Below are positions 33,801 to 42,891 of a stretch of 59,877 bases of DNA, in pieces. The notes under the pieces are model-generated. The model was not told the origin of the DNA. It made no database searches and saw only the letters and a program-made list of their open reading frames with translations. The first letter of the stretch is position 1. Every line of letters starts with the position of its first letter. A program made the translations under genes and the position numbers. The DNA comes from a virus, in the IMG/VR virus record IMGVR_UViG_3300037504_001591, positions 1 through 59,877 of that record. One strand, 5' to 3'.

Positions 33801-36800
33801 GTCTAAGTGATTCGGAATCATAATAAATCTTTTCTGCACCGCCATACATAGCAGTAAACTCATCAAATTCTAAACTTTTTAATGCATCTCCTGTTTCAAC
33901 TGCCTTGTTAAATAAATCACCAAAAGAAGATATAAATTCTTCAGAAAATAAATCACCACCTTCTTTTAAATGTTTTAAAGCTCTTTGAGTTCCTTCATCT
34001 AAAGTGTTAATGATTTTAGCTAAATCACTATCACTCATTATATCTTCCCATGACCTCTTTTCATTTCTCATTGCTGTAGATAATTTATCAAATTCATCTT
34101 GATTTAAACTTTGAATTGTTGATAAATAACCTTCTAAAGTTCCGAAAGTTTGTTTTAAATTATATTCTATACCCTGCATTACTTGCTCTGCTAATTGCAA
34201 TGCAGGTGATTTCTTTTCGTATAATTCTTCTTCTCTTTTTTCTGCAGAAAATTGTGAGTATATATCTTGTTGTGCCTCTGTTAGTTGTGGTAAAGACTCA
34301 AAATATTCTATCATTAAATCTCTATATTGTTTTTGGAAATCACCGCTTGCTTGAATCACTTCTTGTTGGTATTGTATTTCTCTTTGTTTTTTATTAGCTA
34401 AATATTCCTCATCCATTACTTCTCTTAATGTATATATTTCACCAGCTATTTCTATTTCTCTATCTAAATATTCCTCACCGTATTCTATTCTCATATCTAA
34501 CTTTTTCTTTTCGTAATTATAATCCATACTTTCTATATCATTTATATACTCTGCATAAGGTCCCGATCTTTCTGTAGTTGAATCTAAATACATATCATAA
34601 AGACGTTGTTGTAAATTAGCCATCGAGGTTTCAACTTCTTTACCTTCCTCATCAAGAGTAGAACTAATATTAAAACCTTCGCCAGTAAAATCACTCATAT
34701 CCTCAAAGGTAGTATTAATGTTATCCATGATTTCTGTTATATTAATACCATAGTCTAACATTTGTTGTATGTATAATTCCATTGCTTGCTGGCGTCTTTC
34801 AAAGAATTCTGTATCTCCTTCAGTAAAATCTTGACCAGCAATATCTTTATAAATATCATAAAGGCTTTGTTGGAATTGTCTTAATTCCCCAGTACCAGTT
34901 TCAAAATCTCTACTAACAACACCATTTAATCTCTGTAAATTTTGATCTAATTTAGATACATAAGCATCTAAATCATATTCTCCTATTTGTTTGAAAGTAT
35001 CTAAAATACTAGTTATATTATCTCTTAATGATTTATCTAGTTTTGCATAAAAAATATTTTCTTTGAATTCCTCATCTCTTTTTAACATATCCTCTATTGA
35101 CATCTCAATTTCTTTACCGCTTTCATCTAATACTGTAGTTGTATAATCTGTCATTGTATAAATAGTATCTGTACTTGTTTTCATTACATTTGCTAAATCT
35201 TTTAATACATCATTTCTCTTAGTTTGACTAACAGCATTTTCATATCTATTTAAAAAATCCTCAACAGATATACCAAACTCACTACTTATTTCCTGTAGAA
35301 TACTTGCCCTTGCAGCTTTTAAAACTTCGGAAGGGTTAATCATTGATTCCTCAGCATTAGGATCTGGATTAGGTACAGCTTTTTTTCCGATACTATTTTG
35401 TATTTCCTCATCTATTTTTTCTAATTCTTTAAGGTATTTTTCTACATTAGTTTGTCTAGTATCTATTAACTTATCTTCCCATTCTTGACGACTCTTTTCC
35501 ATTTCTATATCTAATTTCTTTCTATCTGCTTCCCATTTAGATATAAACTCCTTTTCATTTGTCTCTGGATTTATAATTATTTGTAAATCTAATAATTGAG
35601 TATTATAATTAGCCCAACTATTCCTAACAAAAGCTCTCATCTCATCGTATAAATCTTTTAAAGTAATCCTGCTTTTATCCCAATGAGTCCAATAAGTCCA
35701 ATCAATCTCCCATGTTCCAGTTGATGATCCTGTAAAACCTCCACCAGTATCGCCTCCGCCATCATCGAAACCTTTTTCTAGAGATACAGTTTCTCTTTTT
35801 GTAACTTTTTGTGTTTCAAGTGTTTCTATTGCGTTATTGGTAGCATCTATAATAGCTTGATTCTCCTTATGTTTATTTGTTAATTCTTTTATCTTTGCAT
35901 CTATTCTTTTTTTACTAGTTTCTATTACTTCACCACTTGTAATATTTTCATCTGCTTCCCCACTTTCTCCTCTTAAACCTCCGCCACTAACTAAAGTAGA
36001 TGTTTTAGTACCCCCCTCAGCTGCTAAAAGCAGTTGAGTTAAACTTTCTGTTTCCGATGCTATTTGTGCACTTAAAATTGCTTGTTGCGACTCGTATTCT
36101 GCTATGGCCAATTTTTGTATTTGTACTAATAAAGCTATTTTATCATTTAAACTTAATTTCTGGTTTTCCATTATTTCTTGAATTGTGTTATTTATTGTAG
36201 CTTCTTCATAATTTGCATCTACAATAGTATCAATAATTTTTTTCTTTTCATCTCCTACTCTTAATGCTTGGGCTAAAACATCTCTAGCTACTTCTTTTTC
36301 TACTCTTAACCTTTCCCTTGCGTAGTGTTCATTTAAATCATCTATCATTCTTATTTTTTCACTATTTGACATTTTTTCACTTGCCATTATTTTCTCAATA
36401 GCTGCTTGTTGCTCTTGTTCCAATTCACTAATCATCTGTTCGCCAATTTGCCCAGTTTCATGCATTAATTGCCATAACCTATCAAAAGTTTCAAACTCCA
36501 TATCTTTACCATCAAATAAACCTCTTAATTCATCCGACATATTAGATGCATCTATTCCAGTTTCTTCCATGTAATTTGATATTTCTGCAAATTTACTTGC
36601 TACTGTATCTACCCACTTAAATTGTTTTGCGGCATCACTTAAACCAGACATTTCAACTTGACTTAAAAAGGCTTGAACATCCATATCTTGCCCGCCCTCT
36701 TTTTCAATACTCGATTTAAAACTTTCTGCATAAGTTTTTAAAGTTCTCTTTACATCCCTTTCCGCACCTTTTAAGTTTTCTAAATCTAACCCTGCACTAA

Positions 36801-39800
36801 TTTTAGCGGAAAAATCTATATTTGATATATTAGCTAACATTTCTTTTATAGCTTCTTCTTGATCACTTAAACCATCCTCTAATTCATCTTCAGTTTGAAG
36901 TTGACCTGTTCTAATATTTAATATTTCTTGAAAACCATCTATTTGTTCTTGAATATAATTATAAACTCTATCTCTTTGTTCTGGGGTAACTAATTCTGGA
37001 AGAGAAAAACCTAAATCCCCAAACATATTTTTTATATTTTGTATATCACCTACATTTTTTACCGAAAATGAAGTTTCTTGACCTGAAGATAATTTATTCA
37101 TATCAATAATTATTTTCTTTGCATCTAAAAGACTTTTAATTCTATCTTGTAAATAGTCATTAGCACCTTTTTCGGCTTCTTCTTTGTTTTTACCTTCTAT
37201 TGTTAATTCTTTTTCTATTTCTAATATTTTTTCTTTAGTATCCTCTATTTCTAATATGCTTTTAATTTGTAATTCATATTCTTTAGCAACTTTACCAGTT
37301 AAATGCAATTCTTCTTTTATATATTTTAAAGTATCTTGAGCTAATTTTACTTTTTCTTCACCTGAAGCTGAAGATATTTCTGCAATAGTTTTTTCTAATA
37401 ATACACTTGCTTTCATTTTATCTACAAATTCACTATAAGTAATATTTAATTTATCAAGTAATCTATTTAAATCTGGTATATTTTTACTAAGAGATGTTTC
37501 TAGTTCTTGTGTTGTAGATTCTAAAATAGTTTGATTACTAATTCCTAAAGATCCTAGCGAATCCGAAACGTAAGAAACTACATCTTCTACTATTAATGAT
37601 TTCTTAGCTTGTATTTGATCTAAAAAGTTATTTATAAATGCTAATCCTGACCCACTACCTGCATCTTCAAAAGATGAAATTCCTGCTATAATCATATCAT
37701 TTGTTTTTGATAAAGATTGGATAATGTTTGCATCTAAACTTTTAAAAATATTAAATAAGGTTTCTTGTTCTACCTCACCTATTTTTCCAAATATATCTTG
37801 GTAAGCATCGAGAATAAATTGGGCATTTGTTTCATCCATTGCTCCTGTAGTCATATATCCTGTGTCTGCAGTAATATTCATGTTTCTAAGCTGTTCTAAA
37901 AAATCTCTAAACTGCTCTCCGCTAGCATCTTTTGCATATTTAAATATAGTATTAAAAACTTTTTTAAGCCCCTTTATATTTGTTTCTTTATATAAATCTT
38001 TTGTACTATCTCTTAATACTTCTCCAACAGATTTTGATAGTTGCTTTAAAGCCTCTGGTAATTTATCTAATTTAAAAACATCAAAACCACCCTCATACCC
38101 AGAGAATAGGTTTTTCATATCTTCAAAACCTTTTTTACCTTGCCTAATATCTTCAGCCATCCGTGCGAAATTATCCGCTATCTCTGGTGATATTTTTGCT
38201 ATAATTCCAATAATATTATTAAATTTTTCCGTATTATTAATTAATTCTGGTGTGATTAACTCACCTTTTTCCCCAAAAACCTTAGTAAGAAGTTTAGATG
38301 ACGACCCTAATTTTTTCATCTCATCTGCCATTACATTAAACTTCTGTTCCGCCGATCCAAACATATCTAATAAGAATTTATTCCAACCAACAACAGCACC
38401 ACTCATACCCTCACCAATAGAAGCCATAAAGTTATTCCATGCCGCAGTTCCTCTTTTTTGCCATCTTTCCACAGCACCCGCAGATTTTTCATAAGCAGCC
38501 TCAGTTGTTAACCCTAATGTTTCGGCATTGAGGTTCATTTCTTCCATTATCATATTAAAATCGTCAGCAACATTCCCTGTTAAAGCAAAGGCACCTTGTA
38601 AACCCCTTACATTTTCTAATACATCTTGTAATCCATAACCATTTTCTTCTAATGTTTTCTTTAAAGTTGTTAATGTTCCTATAAAACCTTCAGCTTTAAA
38701 AGCATTTAAACCATAAGTTAAACCTAATTCATCAAATATCTTTTTAGCACCCTCTGCTGGATCTAATAAGTTTTTCATTAATGCTCTTAATTGAGTTGCG
38801 GCTTCTTCAGTATGTAAACCTGTTCTTGTTAATGCTGCTAAACCACTAGTAATTTCCTCGACGGATATTCCTAAAGTTGAAGCCTGGGTAGTGATTTGAC
38901 CTACACTATTAGATATTTCTTCTAAAGTCGCCTTAGCATATTTCATGGCTGTAAACATAGTATCGGATACTCTAGTTACATCTTCTTGAACATAATTTAA
39001 CTCATCATAAGCATTTACTAAAGATGTGATACCATCAACAACTGTATCAAACTCTGCCCTACCACCAATTGATAACTTTGCACCGATATCAAGGACTGGT
39101 TCTAAATTTGCAGCTTCAACGCCAGATGTTAAAGCCTTATACATAGCATTTGTAGCTGTTGGAATTTCTACTCCAAATTTATAAGATATATCTTTTGCTT
39201 GATTTGCTAATGCCTTAAATCCCCCAATTGAATGCAAAGTCATATCATCAATAAGAGTTCCAGATAACCTTACTCCAGAATCAAGTTCCGTAAATTTAGT
39301 TATAATACTATCTATTACTCTATTGATAGTTCTAAGTGTGCTAATTACAGTTAAACCTACACTTCTAAGATCGGTAAATGTTCTAAATAACCCTTTACCG
39401 AAAAGACCAGATTTCTTTTTTGCCTCTTGTTGTTTTCTTATTACATCATTAATTTCTTTTTCAACTATATCACTTTCTTTTTTTATTCTACTAGTATTAA
39501 AAATAGACTTAGTTGATTTCATCTTATTTAAGGTAACTAAAGTATCTTTTAATTCTTTTTCAACTATAGTACCTTCTTTTTTTGCTGCATTCATTCTTTC
39601 TGTTGATTGTTTCATTCTTAAATTATGAGCATCAGTTTGTTGTTTTTGCAATCTTTTATAAGCACTCATTAATTTCCCTATCTCTGCTATTTGTTTAATT
39701 TCAAGTGCTTTTCCTGTCAAAGGTTGTCTGTCTTTACCTAAATATGCTTTTTTTCTTATAGCATCCATTTTAGCCATTAGTTGTTGAAAACTTTTTAAAG

Positions 39801-40176
39801 ATTGCTGGTCATATTTTTCTTTTTCTTTTTGTACTTCTCTTTCGGCTTGAAGTTGCATTCTTTTAGCCTTAGTTAGTCTACTTCTTAAATCTTGTAATAT
39901 TTTTTGATTTGCATTTTTATGGTCTTTTATTATACTATCTAAAGTTTGTTTTATAACTTTGGAAGATTTTTTTACTTCTTTTTCTGACCTAGATCTTACT
40001 GCTTTATTAAAAAGGTTTATTGCATTTTTTAATCTATTTGTATATTCTGTAGAAATTTTACCACCAGAGCTGTTTACTAATTTATCTAAATTTCCAATTA
40101 GATCTCTAAAAGCTCTGCTTACTTTATTGGTATCTGCCTTAAGATCAATAACAATATCTATATTTTCTTCAGCCAT
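30862..40176 (-). CDS. Tape measure protein, 3104 aa
   Basis: The largest gene in the window. Residues about 325-545 match the phage tail minor protein (TP901-type, PhageMin_Tail) core: TNAMYKALTSGVEAANLEPV, GITSLVNAY, then ISVEEITSGLAALTRTGLHT and TQLRALMKNLLDP. Long coiled-coil regions flank it, and a hydrophobic segment lies near 2460-2510 (GAIPGLGVWVQGALKLAK), as expected of a protein ejected into the host membrane. At about 0.15 nm per residue it predicts a tail of roughly 450 nm. It is separated from the tail chaperone gene by five other genes. Confidence 0.93.
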   Translation of the reverse strand: MAEENIDIVIDLKADTNKVSRAFRDLIGNLDKLVNSSGGKISTEYTNRLKNAINLFNKAVRSRSEKEVKKSSKVIKQTLDSIIKDHKNANQKILQDLRSRLTKAKRMQLQAEREVQKEKEKYDQQSLKSFQQLMAKMDAIRKKAYLGKDRQPLTGKALEIKQIAEIGKLMSAYKRLQKQQTDAHNLRMKQSTERMNAAKKEGTIVEKELKDTLVTLNKMKSTKSIFNTSRIKKESDIVEKEINDVIRKQQEAKKKSGLFGKGLFRTFTDLRSVGLTVISTLRTINRVIDSIITKFTELDSGVRLSGTLIDDMTLHSIGGFKALANQAKDISYKFGVEIPTATNAMYKALTSGVEAANLEPVLDIGAKLSIGGRAEFDTVVDGITSLVNAYDELNYVQEDVTRVSDTMFTAMKYAKATLEEISNSVGQITTQASTLGISVEEITSGLAALTRTGLHTEEAATQLRALMKNLLDPAEGAKKIFDELGLTYGLNAFKAEGFIGTLTTLKKTLEENGYGLQDVLENVRGLQGAFALTGNVADDFNMIMEEMNLNAETLGLTTEAAYEKSAGAVERWQKRGTAAWNNFMASIGEGMSGAVVGWNKFLLDMFGSAEQKFNVMADEMKKLGSSSKLLTKVFGEKGELITPELINNTEKFNNIIGIIAKISPEIADNFARMAEDIRQGKKGFEDMKNLFSGYEGGFDVFKLDKLPEALKQLSKSVGEVLRDSTKDLYKETNIKGLKKVFNTIFKYAKDASGEQFRDFLEQLRNMNITADTGYMTTGAMDETNAQFILDAYQDIFGKIGEVEQETLFNIFKSLDANIIQSLSKTNDMIIAGISSFEDAGSGSGLAFINNFLDQIQAKKSLIVEDVVSYVSDSLGSLGISNQTILESTTQELETSLSKNIPDLNRLLDKLNITYSEFVDKMKASVLLEKTIAEISSASGEEKVKLAQDTLKYIKEELHLTGKVAKEYELQIKSILEIEDTKEKILEIEKELTIEGKNKEEAEKGANDYLQDRIKSLLDAKKIIIDMNKLSSGQETSFSVKNVGDIQNIKNMFGDLGFSLPELVTPEQRDRVYNYIQEQIDGFQEILNIRTGQLQTEDELEDGLSDQEEAIKEMLANISNIDFSAKISAGLDLENLKGAERDVKRTLKTYAESFKSSIEKEGGQDMDVQAFLSQVEMSGLSDAAKQFKWVDTVASKFAEISNYMEETGIDASNMSDELRGLFDGKDMEFETFDRLWQLMHETGQIGEQMISELEQEQQAAIEKIMASEKMSNSEKIRMIDDLNEHYARERLRVEKEVARDVLAQALRVGDEKKKIIDTIVDANYEEATINNTIQEIMENQKLSLNDKIALLVQIQKLAIAEYESQQAILSAQIASETESLTQLLLAAEGGTKTSTLVSGGGLRGESGEADENITSGEVIETSKKRIDAKIKELTNKHKENQAIIDATNNAIETLETQKVTKRETVSLEKGFDDGGGDTGGGFTGSSTGTWEIDWTYWTHWDKSRITLKDLYDEMRAFVRNSWANYNTQLLDLQIIINPETNEKEFISKWEADRKKLDIEMEKSRQEWEDKLIDTRQTNVEKYLKELEKIDEEIQNSIGKKAVPNPDPNAEESMINPSEVLKAARASILQEISSEFGISVEDFLNRYENAVSQTKRNDVLKDLANVMKTSTDTIYTMTDYTTTVLDESGKEIEMSIEDMLKRDEEFKENIFYAKLDKSLRDNITSILDTFKQIGEYDLDAYVSKLDQNLQRLNGVVSRDFETGTGELRQFQQSLYDIYKDIAGQDFTEGDTEFFERRQQAMELYIQQMLDYGINITEIMDNINTTFEDMSDFTGEGFNISSTLDEEGKEVETSMANLQQRLYDMYLDSTTERSGPYAEYINDIESMDYNYEKKKLDMRIEYGEEYLDREIEIAGEIYTLREVMDEEYLANKKQREIQYQQEVIQASGDFQKQYRDLMIEYFESLPQLTEAQQDIYSQFSAEKREEELYEKKSPALQLAEQVMQGIEYNLKQTFGTLEGYLSTIQSLNQDEFDKLSTAMRNEKRSWEDIMSDSDLAKIINTLDEGTQRALKHLKEGGDLFSEEFISSFGDLFNKAVETGDALKSLEFDEFTAMYGGAEKIYYDSESLRQMYEEGTISEQEWLEAIKDRLRAMFGEEFVANLENQKELSDGLYKQWKEILDLDFGAFGDLDIDPLRDMFDIMQEIARLQYEQTLNEEEIVKLRSFEIKQLKEKRDYMAEQLRLATGEEFIGKVDPDELLKEREGLYQRLIAIKNQLTEGVDKEGQPLDKKTIQNLNEEANAIKEQIAATEDSIEKVRDYEQAKLDLLEATRALRDGILEEIDAQNKLGELALRNFQGNLAIISSIGSLFGAGKKVQVTKQLSTDKGMQKYKEKQRKILDEQLEAGEITQDQYDAQIDALDHIAKTTREQVLTAMQEYEESVKNVFGQLQGIAGIINDLIVRGEGIDWDAFGNVMFDTIATALGAIPGLGVWVQGALKLAKTIIGVVQKAMVDTSASQSLKEQVEANELIFQQLQHQNDLLDLQKKLHMGIYNTIETQIDAQRELVESYQEGFDITSGQDALTNTEAAQENIAEAQQALKDLQDVNWGGPLNLGWGSADDEWFEKYREILEQAGLSWDKFKQGKYDKEEVQDALQWYIESQQQIIDASDEYADAFNALLEMMKDEINTRWDLQEQLYTIYGDQDMVLASQLSKIHELLELDKQLYEVDGTRLLTQEERLDLLLQEADLIQENLDNLDAQFSKEQQIVIKRAQVMGYSEDFINNLRLQALDDLIAAKEQEIDLYGSDEKYAGMMLDLEEELLDLQLQKLKLQESMNDELSRTNALYDEELRSYLRLVIEARKLNDETMEYENLVKSAQRLLELGVTPDEIYRLLGIDVDALGLTGETTEPTGDLGELPDVQDLLDDQQLNFDALQEVLSHVEDAILDNSPDALEEILTNIETLLEDVLIPLMTNIYTEDPVVNDPDEENTEEDTEEDTEELPTDIDIDTDIDKPIIPPGDRSLKALSSGIQPGALPESEIIKPNDIGTLVSSNELLIESLRSLQNKLDTLQGSQVLNNIGIQVSDKKTTKVTTESDTIRQDIQTNKLLRG

Positions 40177-40187
40177 TGTTAAGTCCT

Positions 40188-40715
40188 TTATTTAAACTTT
40201 CTAAGTAATTCTTTTATCTTTTTTTTTATATATTTTGAAAAACCAGGATCTTTTGAAATATCAATATCTTTGTAATTTTTCCCATGTTGCTCGCCCTTAA
40301 TTGAGGCTAAGGTATATTTTCTATATGGTGATATACCCCTATAATTAACATTTGAATCTGTTAATGTAACATTTAATCCTTTTGCATCTACTTTTATCAA
40401 ATAATTATTTCTTTTTTCACTCGTAAAATCTCCATCTTGTTCGACCATAGGTCTATTCTCACCGTATTTTCTTTTCTTTCTTAAAGTACTTCTTTCATTT
40501 ATATCTAATGGTGATTTACCGTTAATGCCTGTTCTTGAATTATCTACATTACTTGTTATTTGATCTACTATATTTTCACCTAATTCTTGTAAAATAACTT
40601 CTTTAGCTCTTTGATCTATTTTTCCAGAAGAACTAAGGAATTTTATAAGTCTAAATATTTTTGATTCGGCTTTAGATATTTGACTATGGTCTATATCTAT
40701 ATCTATTTTAATCAT
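40188..40715 (-). CDS. Possible tail completion/virion morphogenesis protein
   Basis: A 175-residue basic protein. A helical first half, NSRTGINGKSPLDI and a later conserved-looking RGISPYRKYTLASIKG suggest the virion morphogenesis (Mu gpG / HK97 gp10-like) type, but the match is weak. It lies directly before the tape measure gene, 11 bases away. Confidence 0.5.
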   Translation of the reverse strand: MIKIDIDIDHSQISKAESKIFRLIKFLSSSGKIDQRAKEVILQELGENIVDQITSNVDNSRTGINGKSPLDINERSTLRKKRKYGENRPMVEQDGDFTSEKRNNYLIKVDAKGLNVTLTDSNVNYRGISPYRKYTLASIKGEQHGKNYKDIDISKDPGFSKYIKKKIKELLRKFK

Positions 40716-40717
40716 AA

Positions 40718-41404
40718 TTAACCTTCGATATAATTAATATTCAATTCTTTTAAATAATAAGTTTCCATTAAAATATTAATTTCTTTATATACTGATGTAT
40801 TTTGAGGTTCTATTACATACATTTTATCTTCAATACCAATAATATTTAAAGCATGTCCACCTTTTTCTCCATCATGCCTTGTATATGAGTATCTCATTCC
40901 AAAAACTGCTATTCCCGCATCACCATCAAATTCTTGTAATAAAGCTACAATATAAACATATACTTGGAATAATCTTTGAAAATCATCACAATCAAATTTT
41001 CTCCATTGATAGAAAACTTTTGTTAATACATTTTCTCTAAACTCTTTTATAATAATATCAAAAGATTCTTTATCTAATATTAAATAAGCTCCATCTGCAA
41101 ATATCATATCATACACAGAAAAACGTTTATCGTAGTAATTTCTACATAATTTATGTATTTTTTTTCTAATATCTTTATAATTAAATATTTCTCCAGAAAC
41201 AGGTAAATCTGTTCTTACTAATATATCATCAATAGATAAAGTTAAACCATCGTCTCCTCCGCCATCATTTAATTCTATTAATACTTCTCTTTCTTTAAAA
41301 GAAAAGTTATATATTAATCTATTTTTTTCTATTTTTGAATCTCTTAATATAGAATGAAATTCTTTAACTATATTTTTATTTACTTGCTTTAATAATTTAT
41401 TCAT
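40718..41404 (-). CDS. Cysteine-peptidase/transglutaminase-like protein (copy 1)
   Basis: A 228-residue soluble protein. Around residues 140-205 it has WRKFDCDDFQRLFQVYVY, then KGGHALNIIGIEDKMYVIEP. A cysteine in DCDD, a later GGHA histidine and an acidic EPQ/N segment make the usual triad order of transglutaminase-like peptidases. It might trim virion proteins, cross-link or cut peptidoglycan peptides. The next gene upstream carries a similar DCDD...H core in a membrane-anchored protein. Activity is inferred from residue pattern only. Confidence 0.55.
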   Translation of the reverse strand: MNKLLKQVNKNIVKEFHSILRDSKIEKNRLIYNFSFKEREVLIELNDGGGDDGLTLSIDDILVRTDLPVSGEIFNYKDIRKKIHKLCRNYYDKRFSVYDMIFADGAYLILDKESFDIIIKEFRENVLTKVFYQWRKFDCDDFQRLFQVYVYIVALLQEFDGDAGIAVFGMRYSYTRHDGEKGGHALNIIGIEDKMYVIEPQNTSVYKEINILMETYYLKELNINYIEG

Positions 41405-41417
41405 TTTTTTATCTCCT

Positions 41418-42104
41418 TTATTGAATAAATAAAAAATTATAATAATTAATTAAATTAAAATATTCTTCCATTTTTTTTATAATCTCATCTTCAGTTTTTA
41501 CTGCTCCTAAATAATGATAAGGTGATAATACTTCATATTCTTTTGAAGTTTCAATTATAACAAAAGAATGACTCATTTTTAAAAAAGGGATCTTTGAAAC
41601 AATAGCTACTTTTTTTATTTTATCTTCTGGAGCAATTTTATAATAAATTAGTAACTCTTTTATATTTTCTGCTTGATCATCACAATCAAAAGAATCATCT
41701 ATCTCATTTAAAATATGCATTCTAAACCATTGCACGCCTATAGTAGATGTCCAATCTATAAATCCTCTAAAAGGATCGTTTTTATATAACCTCATTGGAA
41801 AATACATCTCTTTAATAGCTATTACATCTTCAATAGTTTTAACTTGAGGCTTATGAACTTTTAACATAGAGGATAACTCAAAAGTGCTTTTTACATATCC
41901 CTCTATCCTTGTATATGAATGATTGATTATAGTGGAATTTAAAAAATACCAAGTTTTTAAATAAAACTTTACAGGAACTTTAATCCATTTATCTTTACCT
42001 AAACATATAAGATAACTAAAAAAAGATATAAGCCCAATAACAATAAATATAGGCAAAGCCATTATAAAAATAAAAATCTTTTCAAATATAGTTAATCTTT
42101 TCAT
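41418..42104 (-). CDS. Membrane-anchored cysteine-peptidase/transglutaminase-like protein (copy 2)
   Basis: A 228-residue protein with an N-terminal transmembrane helix (about residues 9-34). The C-terminal half contains DDSFDCDDQAENIKELLIYY, KVAIVSKIPFLKMSHSFVII and YEVLSPYHY, again a DCDD cysteine followed by a histidine strand. The pattern is that of bacterial transglutaminase-like cysteine proteinases. Its start forms an ATGA overlap with the upstream gene. Substrate unknown; a cell-envelope role is plausible. Confidence 0.55.
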   Translation of the reverse strand: MKRLTIFEKIFIFIMALPIFIVIGLISFFSYLICLGKDKWIKVPVKFYLKTWYFLNSTIINHSYTRIEGYVKSTFELSSMLKVHKPQVKTIEDVIAIKEMYFPMRLYKNDPFRGFIDWTSTIGVQWFRMHILNEIDDSFDCDDQAENIKELLIYYKIAPEDKIKKVAIVSKIPFLKMSHSFVIIETSKEYEVLSPYHYLGAVKTEDEIIKKMEEYFNLINYYNFLFIQ

Positions 42105-42889
42105 TCATCTTCCTCTTCCTCATTATTGATATTATGCCCATTGGTTAATACATCTAAACCGTGTAAATGGGATAAAATATCTCCAGCAAACCCAATAATA
42201 AAAGAGTGTATTTGTTGTACATCTCTTTTTGTTAATACAATACCCTCTTTAGGATTTAAAGCTAAAAGCCTGCTTTCTATATAATCTACATAAACTGGTA
42301 TAAAGCGTTGATCAATAAACTTAGAAAACTTTTTAATTAAAATTTGATCATTTGATTTTGATAATTGTGTTGCCATTTGTTCTTTCATTGCTTCTATATA
42401 ATTCTTTAATTCCTCAACTATAATTTTAACACAATTAGAAAATTGCAATTGATTGTCATTTACAAAACTCTGGATATGATCTACAAATAATCTAAATGTT
42501 TTACAACTTACTCTTGTTAAAAACCATCCAACTATAGTTTTCATTACTTCTAACTTCAATGTTGATATTTGATTCATAGAATCAATCAAAGTATCCATTT
42601 TAATATCTATTCCTGCAATCTTATCTTCTATATTTATATCTTTTTCTTCCAATGAAACTATCTTATCTTTTAATTCTTTTATAACCTCTTGTAAATCTTC
42701 CATTGCTTTCTTCTTTCTATTTCCAAATATATTTTTTAAAGATTTTAAGCCTTTGATAAAACTTTTTTTTCTTATTACATTTATAATTAAAAAGAAAAAA
42801 ATAAAAAGTATTACAAAAACTAAGGGAATAAATAATTGATTATCTTTGAAAAAGTTTAATAAGTCTAAAAAAAAATTATATTCATCCAT
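42101..42889 (-). CDS. Membrane protein with coiled coil, 262 aa
   Basis: One transmembrane helix at about residues 17-42, a basic stretch, a coiled coil at about 60-110, a helical domain and an acidic tail (EEEEDE). I do not recognise the family. The domain order suggests a membrane-tethered helical scaffold; it is translationally coupled to the membrane-anchored DCDD protein and may work with it. Confidence 0.65.
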   Translation of the reverse strand: MDEYNFFLDLLNFFKDNQLFIPLVFVILFIFFFLIINVIRKKSFIKGLKSLKNIFGNRKKKAMEDLQEVIKELKDKIVSLEEKDINIEDKIAGIDIKMDTLIDSMNQISTLKLEVMKTIVGWFLTRVSCKTFRLFVDHIQSFVNDNQLQFSNCVKIIVEELKNYIEAMKEQMATQLSKSNDQILIKKFSKFIDQRFIPVYVDYIESRLLALNPKEGIVLTKRDVQQIHSFIIGFAGDILSHLHGLDVLTNGHNINNEEEEDE

Positions 42890-42891
42890 TT

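Noticed and set aside
37862-38494. A 210-codon plus-strand reading frame inside the tape measure gene
   Set aside because: It is the complement of a well-conserved tape measure segment; its serine/leucine/phenylalanine-rich product is typical of antisense frames.
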